A stretch of DNA of 18,708 nt from Rhodospirillaceae bacterium (lineage in GTDB: Bacteria; Pseudomonadota; Alphaproteobacteria; SP197): assembly GCA_018700655.1 (NCBI GenBank), contig JABIUG010000466.1, positions 1-18,708 of the forward strand, read 5' to 3'. Positions 14,782 through 18,708 of this stretch are shown one piece after another (within the stretch, counting starts at the first letter, position 1; every line of letters begins with the position of its first letter). The translations under genes and the position numbers were made by a program. The notes under the pieces were generated by a model, which was not told where the DNA came from, made no database searches, and saw nothing but the letters and a program-made list of their open reading frames with translations.

Positions 14782-15578
14782 CGGGCTTCACCGACACCGG
14801 CGCCGGCTTCGAGCAATTCGATCAACTCGGCGTGCCGGGCGTGATCTCCCCCTGCCACGATCCGACCGGCATAACCGGAATCGACCGAATTCCCGGCGAG
14901 ATCGGTGAGCAGGCCGCCGGCATTGCGCACGACCGGCTCCAGTGCGGCGATATCGGTGGGGTCCAGGGGGCCGTCGACTGCGAGGTCAAGACGACCACTG
15001 GCAATCAGGCCAGAGGCCATGGCTTCAAGGCCAAAGAGCTGCCAGCGCGTGGTGTGGCGTATTGGTGCAAGCAGCGGGTTGTCGTCGATGTCTGCTTTCT
15101 CTGGGCCCGTTGCGGCCGAAACGGCATCGCCGAGGTCGGCGCAGGAGCGGGTCGTGACCGGTTTGCCGTTATGGATCGTGCCGTGGCCATCAGCGCCGAT
15201 CCATCGGTCACCCAGGGCTGCGAAGTCGATCACGCCCATGACATAACGCCCGCGATGGGCAAGCCCGATCAGGGTGCTGAAGCAGGTGCGCCCGTGCAGG
15301 AAGGTTTTGGTTCCGTCGAGCGGGTCGATCAGCCACAGCCATTCGGCATCGCCGCGCACGGTGCCGAATTCCTCGCCGTAAATGCCGTGCTCGGGATAGG
15401 TCGCTTCGATAGCGCGCCGGATGGCGGTTTCGGCCTCCCTGTCAGCCCGGGTGACCGGGCTTTCGTCGGGTTTGAGGTCCATCGGGATGCCACTGCGCCA
15501 GTGGGACATCAGAATCTCACCGGCTTCGTCCGCCAGTGCTGAAGCCAGTGCAAGATATTCGGAAGGTACGGTGATCAT
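14778..15578 (-). CDS. Inositol monophosphatase-family phosphatase, HisN-like (paralogue 2 of a tandem pair)
   Basis: Second IMPase-fold phosphatase, 266 residues from the ATG at 15578. Metal ligands are present: YGEEFG (E69-E70), DPLDGT (85-90, D85 and D88) and DPTDIAALEPVVRNAGG (D209). The layout around the last motif resembles alphaproteobacterial histidinol-phosphatase HisN (xxYDVAALIPVIEGAGG), so histidine biosynthesis is a plausible role, but the family is promiscuous. The frame stays open about 100 codons upstream, crossing the divergent gene's start. ATG 15578 is chosen because AAGGA lies about 10 bp upstream and the protein then has family length. It is divergent from the sorbosone-dehydrogenase-like gene across 79 bp and overlaps the next IMPase gene. 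Confidence 0.85.
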   Translation of the reverse strand: MITVPSEYLALASALADEAGEILMSHWRSGIPMDLKPDESPVTRADREAETAIRRAIEATYPEHGIYGEEFGTVRGDAEWLWLIDPLDGTKTFLHGRTCFSTLIGLAHRGRYVMGVIDFAALGDRWIGADGHGTIHNGKPVTTRSCADLGDAVSAATGPEKADIDDNPLLAPIRHTTRWQLFGLEAMASGLIASGRLDLAVDGPLDPTDIAALEPVVRNAGGLLTDLAGNSVDSGYAGRIVAGGDHARHAELIELLEAGAGVGEAR

Positions 15579-15657
15579 GTCGGGGCATCCTTGATGGCCC
15601 ACCTTCTTGTGACAAGGAGACATTTGCGTTGCATCCCCAATCGGCCAGAATAACGTC

Positions 15658-17241
15658 ATGGAGAAGGGTGCCCGTGTTCTGATTCTGCTTTCTGGGGTCA
15701 TGCTGGCTGCAATACCTGCACGCGCGCAGACCGATCTTTCGGCCCCGAACGAACCCGTCGGGTACCATTTGGAGATTACCCAGGCCGATCTGCCCGAACC
15801 CTTCGCGACCAAAAGCGTTTCGAACGGTGGTGAGATCGTCGCCATTCCTGACCCGCCGGCACTGAATCTGCCGGATGGTTTCACGGTCGAACTTTTTGCC
15901 AGAGACTTCGATCATGCCCGTTGGCTGGCAATCGCGCCCAACGGTGACGTGTTCCTGGCCGAAACCCGCCCGGGACGCATCATGGCGCTGCGTGATGGGG
16001 ATGGTGACGGTGTCGCCGACAGCGAGACGATCTTCTGGGCGGGGCTGCGTGGGCCAACCGGGATGGTGTTCCACGACGGCGCTCTTTATGCCGCCGATCT
16101 CCATGGGGTCTGGCGTTTCGAATACGAATCCGGTGATCTCCAAGCGCGTTCCCCCCCGGCCATGGGGACCGTTCCCGATGCACTGGGTAAACCCGGCGGC
16201 CACTGGACGCGTACGCTGGTGATGGAGCCTGATGGATCGGCCTTTTATGTTGCGATCGGATCAATCGCCAACGATGGCGTCGAACCGGCACCCCGTGCGA
16301 CAATCCAGATCTTCGATGACGGCGATGGCGAACCACGCACCTTTGCTGCCGGTCTGCGTAATCCCGTCGGCATGGCCCTGCAGCCCCAAACAGGCGAACT
16401 CTACACCGTGGTCAACGAGCGTGACGGTTACGGCGACAACCTCGTGCCCGACTACTTCACACGGATAAGCGATGGGGACTGGCTGGGCTGGCCTTATGGC
16501 TATTCGGGCGCCAATCCGGCGCCGGACTATGGCAATCTCGCCCCTGAGCTGGTGGCAACATCGCTGGAACCCGATGTGATGTTCCAGTCCCATTCGGCGC
16601 CGCTGGGTCTGGTTTTCTATGACGCTGCCATGTTCCCTGACGACTACCGGGGTGATGCCCTGGTCAGCCTGCACGGCTCGTGGAATCGTTCTGTGCCGGC
16701 CGGCTACAAGATCGTGCGCATCCGCTTCGAGGATGGCCGCCCGGCCGGTGGCTACGAGAATTTCGCGACCGGCTTCTGGTTCGAAGGCGCGACCGATGCG
16801 AAACTTTACGGCCGTCCGGTTGGCATGGCTGTTGCCGCCGACGGAGCCCTTCTGATTGCCGATGACGGCGCGAATGTCATCTGGCGCATTGCCTATGAGG
16901 AACCATGGGTCAGGATGATGCCAGGGGCCCGATCCATCGCAAGATTCCCGAAGGGGACAATCGCGAGCGCCTCGTGTGCAACGATTGCGGCTTCGTCCAT
17001 TATTCCAATCCCAAGGTCGTGGTCGGCAGTGTCGCTCATTGGGAGGGCGGGGTGCTTTTATGCCGCCGCGCGATCGAACCGCGTACCGGATACTGGACCC
17101 TTCCGGCCGGCTTCATGGAAGAGGGCGAGACCACGGAACAGGGCGCCAGGCGCGAAGCGCGTGAAGAGACCGGTGCCGAACTCGAATTCGACCATCTGCT
17201 CGGCGTCTACAACATTCCGCGTATCAGTCAGGTCCAGGTGA
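15658..17241 (+). CDS. Secreted sorbosone dehydrogenase-like (PQQ-dependent sugar dehydrogenase family); C-terminal about 111 residues are probably frame read-through
   Basis: Periplasmic six-bladed beta-propeller of the L-sorbosone/soluble glucose dehydrogenase family, which oxidises sugars or aldehydes using PQQ. The signal peptide MEKGARVLILLSGVMLAAIPARA (cleavage about residue 23) is clear. Family features include LNLPDGFTVELFA, GDVFLAETRPGRI, GKPGGHWTRTLVM with the conserved His, RNPVGMALQP, SDGDWLGWPYGYSG and LHGSWNR. The family normally ends near NVIWRIAY, reached at about residue 411, giving the expected length of about 415. Here the frame has no stop there and runs to 17241. From about 16905 it reads the Nudix gene in a different frame, giving low-homology Arg/Ser/Pro-rich sequence. 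A TGA sits one frame away at 16896-16898. The most likely cause is a 1-base deletion near 16891-16896, real or from sequencing. Confidence 0.8.
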   Translation: MEKGARVLILLSGVMLAAIPARAQTDLSAPNEPVGYHLEITQADLPEPFATKSVSNGGEIVAIPDPPALNLPDGFTVELFARDFDHARWLAIAPNGDVFLAETRPGRIMALRDGDGDGVADSETIFWAGLRGPTGMVFHDGALYAADLHGVWRFEYESGDLQARSPPAMGTVPDALGKPGGHWTRTLVMEPDGSAFYVAIGSIANDGVEPAPRATIQIFDDGDGEPRTFAAGLRNPVGMALQPQTGELYTVVNERDGYGDNLVPDYFTRISDGDWLGWPYGYSGANPAPDYGNLAPELVATSLEPDVMFQSHSAPLGLVFYDAAMFPDDYRGDALVSLHGSWNRSVPAGYKIVRIRFEDGRPAGGYENFATGFWFEGATDAKLYGRPVGMAVAADGALLIADDGANVIWRIAYEEPWVRMMPGARSIARFPKGTIASASCATIAASSIIPIPRSWSAVSLIGRAGCFYAAARSNRVPDTGPFRPASWKRARPRNRAPGAKRVKRPVPNSNSTICSASTTFRVSVRSR

Positions 17242-17462
17242 TTTATGCCGCAAGGCTTTTGAGCCCGAAGGTCGAGGCCCTGGAAGAAACCCTGGAGGTC
17301 GGGCTGTTCGGCTGGGAAACAATCCCGTGGGATGATCTCGCCTTTCCTTCGGTCCATTGGGCCCTGAACGACTGGAAAGCCGCGCGTGATACCGGTGACT
17401 TCGCGGCGCGAACCAACCCTGAGGGCGATTTCGGCAACGCCCTGCCGCCCCAGCGAAGTTGA
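16905..17462 (+). CDS. Nudix hydrolase (zinc-ribbon-like N-terminus)
   Basis: Nucleoside diphosphate-X hydrolase of 185 residues, cytosolic. The Nudix box is perfect: G69-x5-E75-x7-R83-E84-A-R-E87-E88-T-G90-A91. The N-terminus reads HRKIPEGDNRERLVCNDCGFVHYSNPKVVVG, matching the Nudix N-terminal zinc-ribbon-type domain, but only one CxxC pair (C25, C28) is present; the usual preceding pair is missing. The ATG at 16905 has GAGGA (16897-16901) upstream. The gene overlaps the sorbosone-dehydrogenase frame by 337 bp, but homology clearly supports this frame here. Natural arrangement was probably stop-overlap with the upstream gene, i.e. an operon. Substrate unknown (ADP-ribose, NADH and related compounds are typical). 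Convergent with the ClpP-like gene. Confidence 0.9.
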   Translation: MGQDDARGPIHRKIPEGDNRERLVCNDCGFVHYSNPKVVVGSVAHWEGGVLLCRRAIEPRTGYWTLPAGFMEEGETTEQGARREAREETGAELEFDHLLGVYNIPRISQVQVIYAARLLSPKVEALEETLEVGLFGWETIPWDDLAFPSVHWALNDWKAARDTGDFAARTNPEGDFGNALPPQRS

Positions 17463-17495
17463 ACCGACTAAAAAGCGAACTGTGGTTTGTGTTTT

Positions 17496-17619
17496 CCCCT
17501 CCCCCCATGAGGGGGAGGATCAGGGAGGGGGATCGCGAAGCGAAACTTCATCACCGGGAATTGCTGCGGCTTTGCCGCACACCCCCCATCCTCTCCTTCC
17601 CCCTCAAGGGGGGGAAGGG
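17496..17619. repeat. Composite GC-rich palindromic element (MITE/REP-like) between convergent genes
   Basis: An element of about 124 bp built from nested hairpins. Left hairpin: CCTCCCCC (17498-17505) with GGGGGAGG (17511-17518). Right hairpin: CCTTCCCCC (17595-17603) with GGGGGAAGG (17610-17618). Between them are TCGC-gaa-GCGA (17533-17543) and TGCGGC-ttt-GCCGCA (17565-17579). The left half resembles the reverse complement of the right half (both run C-rich arm, ATGA or TTGA loop, G-rich arm, then a second G-run and a small hairpin), so the whole unit is an imperfect palindrome. Such elements are frequent between genes in some alphaproteobacteria. No ORF is present. It may also terminate transcription from both sides. 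Confidence 0.7.
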
Positions 17620-17693
17620 ACAGCCTGTTTTGGGCGCTTCAGCGTGTCAGGGAGTTTCGAACTGACAACCGCATTGAAGGGGAGTGCAACCGT

Positions 17694-18329
17694 TCAGCCG
17701 ACCTGGTCGATCGTGTCGACGATATGGGCGACGATGCCGTATTCCTTGGCCTCTTCGGGACCCATCCAGTAGTTGCGGTCGGTGTCCTTGGCGACGCGCT
17801 CGACCGGCTGGCCGGTCTCATCGGCAATCACCTTGTTGAGGCGATCGCGCATCTTCAGCATTTCCTTGGCTTCGATGTCGATCTCAGTCGCCTTGCCGCC
17901 GATCCCGCCCATGGGCTGATGCAGCAGGAAGCGGGTATTGGGCGTGCAATAACGGTTGTCCTTGTCGGCCGAGAGATAGATGTGGGCGCCCGCGCTGGCG
18001 ACCCAGCCGGTCCCGATCACCTTCACCGGCGCGGCAACGAAGCGGATCATGTCATGGATCGCATCGCCCGATTCAACGTGACCGCCGGGCGAACTGATGA
18101 CCAGACGGATCGGTTCGTCGCTTTCCTCTCCCATGGCGATCAGCTGGCCGCAGGTCTCGCGCGCAGCCTTCTCGTTGATCTCGCCAAACAACAGGATGGT
18201 GCGCGATTCAAAGAGGATGCGTTGCGCCGCACGGCTCTTTTCATCCTTCTTGGAGTCTTTGGTCTCGTCCTTGTCGTCCTTGTTCTCGTCGCCATCTCCG
18301 GCGACGAAACGCCCGTCGAAATCAATCAT
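17694..18329 (-). CDS. ClpP-like ATP-dependent Clp protease proteolytic subunit with charged N-terminal segment
   Basis: Self-compartmentalising serine peptidase of the ClpP/crotonase fold. From the ATG at 18329 it has 211 residues. The catalytic triad is visible: S112 in GWVASAGAH, H137 in FLLHQPMGG and D182 in KDTDRNYW, with the ClpP-like PEEAKEYGIV after it. Differences from canonical ClpP: GWVASAGA replaces GQAASMGA, and an Asp/Lys-rich insert (about residues 11-32) precedes the fold in place of the usual propeptide. ATG 18329 is chosen because AGGA lies 7 bp upstream; GTG 18365 and ATG 18335 are in-frame alternatives with poorer spacing. It follows a nitrile hydratase alpha gene on the same strand. 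This may be an alternative ClpP paralogue rather than the housekeeping clpP, which is usually next to clpX and tig, so no symbol is assigned. Confidence 0.85.
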   Translation of the reverse strand: MIDFDGRFVAGDGDENKDDKDETKDSKKDEKSRAAQRILFESRTILLFGEINEKAARETCGQLIAMGEESDEPIRLVISSPGGHVESGDAIHDMIRFVAAPVKVIGTGWVASAGAHIYLSADKDNRYCTPNTRFLLHQPMGGIGGKATEIDIEAKEMLKMRDRLNKVIADETGQPVERVAKDTDRNYWMGPEEAKEYGIVAHIVDTIDQVG

Positions 18330-18378
18330 TTTCATGTCCTGAAAAGGGTCGGGAAACTGAGGCACTTCACATAAGAGC

Positions 18379-18399
18379 CGCTTGCCCTGAATGCAAGCG
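18379..18399 (-). terminator. Possible weak terminator or attenuator between nitrile hydratase and ClpP-like genes
   Basis: CGCTTGC (18379-18385) pairs perfectly with GCAAGCG (18393-18399) across a 7-base loop. On the minus strand it lies 12 bp after the nitrile hydratase stop and about 50 bp before the ClpP-like start. There is no clear T-run after the stem, so it could be a weak terminator or an attenuating hairpin. Confidence 0.35.
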
Positions 18400-18410
18400 C
18401 AGTCAGACTG

Positions 18411-18708
18411 CTAGTGCGGGTCATGCTTTGACGGAACCTGCGGAACCGTCACGCCGATCATGCAGTCACGGGTGATAATCGCGGTTAGGGCTTCCTCGCT
18501 CCAACCCTCGGTGCCCGCAGGCCGGGCCGGGAGCACCATGTAGCGCATATCGGCGGTCGAATCGTGGACCCGAACCTCCATGTCACCGCCCAGTTCGGTG
18601 CCGAATTCGGCCAGAACCGGGCGGGGCTCGACGACCACACGGCTGCGATAGGCGCGCGCCTTGTACCAGGCAGGCGGCAGGCCCAGGACCCAGCGCGGGT
18701 AGCAGGAA
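18411..18708 (-). CDS. nthA: Nitrile hydratase alpha subunit, C-terminal part (5' end outside window)
   Basis: Metalloenzyme subunit that hydrates nitriles to amides (Fe or Co). The frame is open to the right edge, and the first visible residues are SCYPRWVLGLPPAWYKARAYRSR. In nitrile hydratase alpha subunits this directly follows the CxxC half of the C-(T/S)-L-C-S-C metal claw, so the window cuts the motif and only its last Ser-Cys is present. The rest matches the family: EPRPVLAEFG, VRVHDSTADMRYMVLPARPAGTEGWSEE and the C-terminal LTAIITRDCMIGV. The stop is TAG at 18411-18413. The beta subunit and activator are not visible and would lie upstream (beyond 18708) if present. Metal type cannot be told because the diagnostic residues are missing. 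Thiocyanate hydrolase gamma is a less likely alternative. Confidence 0.9.
   Translation of the reverse strand, partial: SCYPRWVLGLPPAWYKARAYRSRVVVEPRPVLAEFGTELGGDMEVRVHDSTADMRYMVLPARPAGTEGWSEEALTAIITRDCMIGVTVPQVPSKHDPH

Noticed and set aside
16905..17241. A new C-terminal domain on the sorbosone-dehydrogenase-like protein
   Set aside because: The same DNA encodes a Nudix hydrolase with a perfect Nudix box in a different frame, and the extra protein sequence is Arg/Ser/Pro-rich without domain character.
17496..17619. CRISPR array
   Set aside because: The repeats are inverted hairpins rather than regularly spaced direct repeats, with no spacers and no cas genes nearby.

Overview
This 18.7 kb, high-GC window looks like the chromosome of a free-living alphaproteobacterium, possibly in or near the Rhodospirillales or Rhizobiales. 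The reasons are the gene content (Yej ABC transporter, GhrA-type reductase, HisN-like phosphatases, nitrile hydratase, PQQ-type sugar dehydrogenase, an orphan TAXI binding protein), the Yej gene order and dense packing, and two palindromic intergenic repeats of a style common in that class. The lineage is inferred from protein character only. No tRNA, rRNA, CRISPR array, transposase or phage gene is visible.

Left part (1-8235). The window opens inside a class II aldolase/adducin-type gene. A long palindrome separates it from a convergent pair: an arginase/agmatinase-family ureohydrolase (2975-2022) followed 2 bp later by an adenosine-deaminase-family gene. That second gene appears to be an exported lipoprotein whose signal peptide is cut by an in-frame TGA at 1978-1980. 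Divergent from the ureohydrolase is a TauD/TfdA-type Fe(II)/2-oxoglutarate dioxygenase. Next come a secreted cupredoxin-like protein, a TAXI-type TRAP solute-binding protein with a twin-arginine-like signal and no membrane subunits nearby, a GhrA-type 2-hydroxyacid dehydrogenase on the minus strand, and a divergent gene for an unrecognised protein with a single C-terminal membrane anchor.

Middle (8240-15578, all minus strand). A complete yejA-yejB-yejE-yejF peptide/microcin C-type ABC transporter operon lies downstream of two tandem, overlapping inositol-monophosphatase-family genes that are paralogues of each other.

Right part (15658-18708). A secreted sorbosone-dehydrogenase-like (PQQ-dependent sugar dehydrogenase family) gene runs without a stop for about 110 codons through the start of a Nudix hydrolase gene in another frame. 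This is best explained by a small indel or a lost stop. A roughly 125 bp GC-rich composite palindrome, MITE/REP-like, separates the Nudix gene from a convergent ClpP-like serine protease with a highly charged N-terminal segment. The window ends inside a nitrile hydratase alpha subunit gene, cut within its metal-binding motif.

The genes suggest a scavenger of small organic nitrogen and carbon compounds: guanidino compounds, nucleosides, nitriles, peptides, sugars and 2-keto/2-hydroxy acids. I see no obvious new multi-gene system. The observations most worth checking are the two apparent reading-frame lesions, the tail-anchored unknown protein, the ureohydrolase/dioxygenase divergent pair, and the two palindromic repeat elements.
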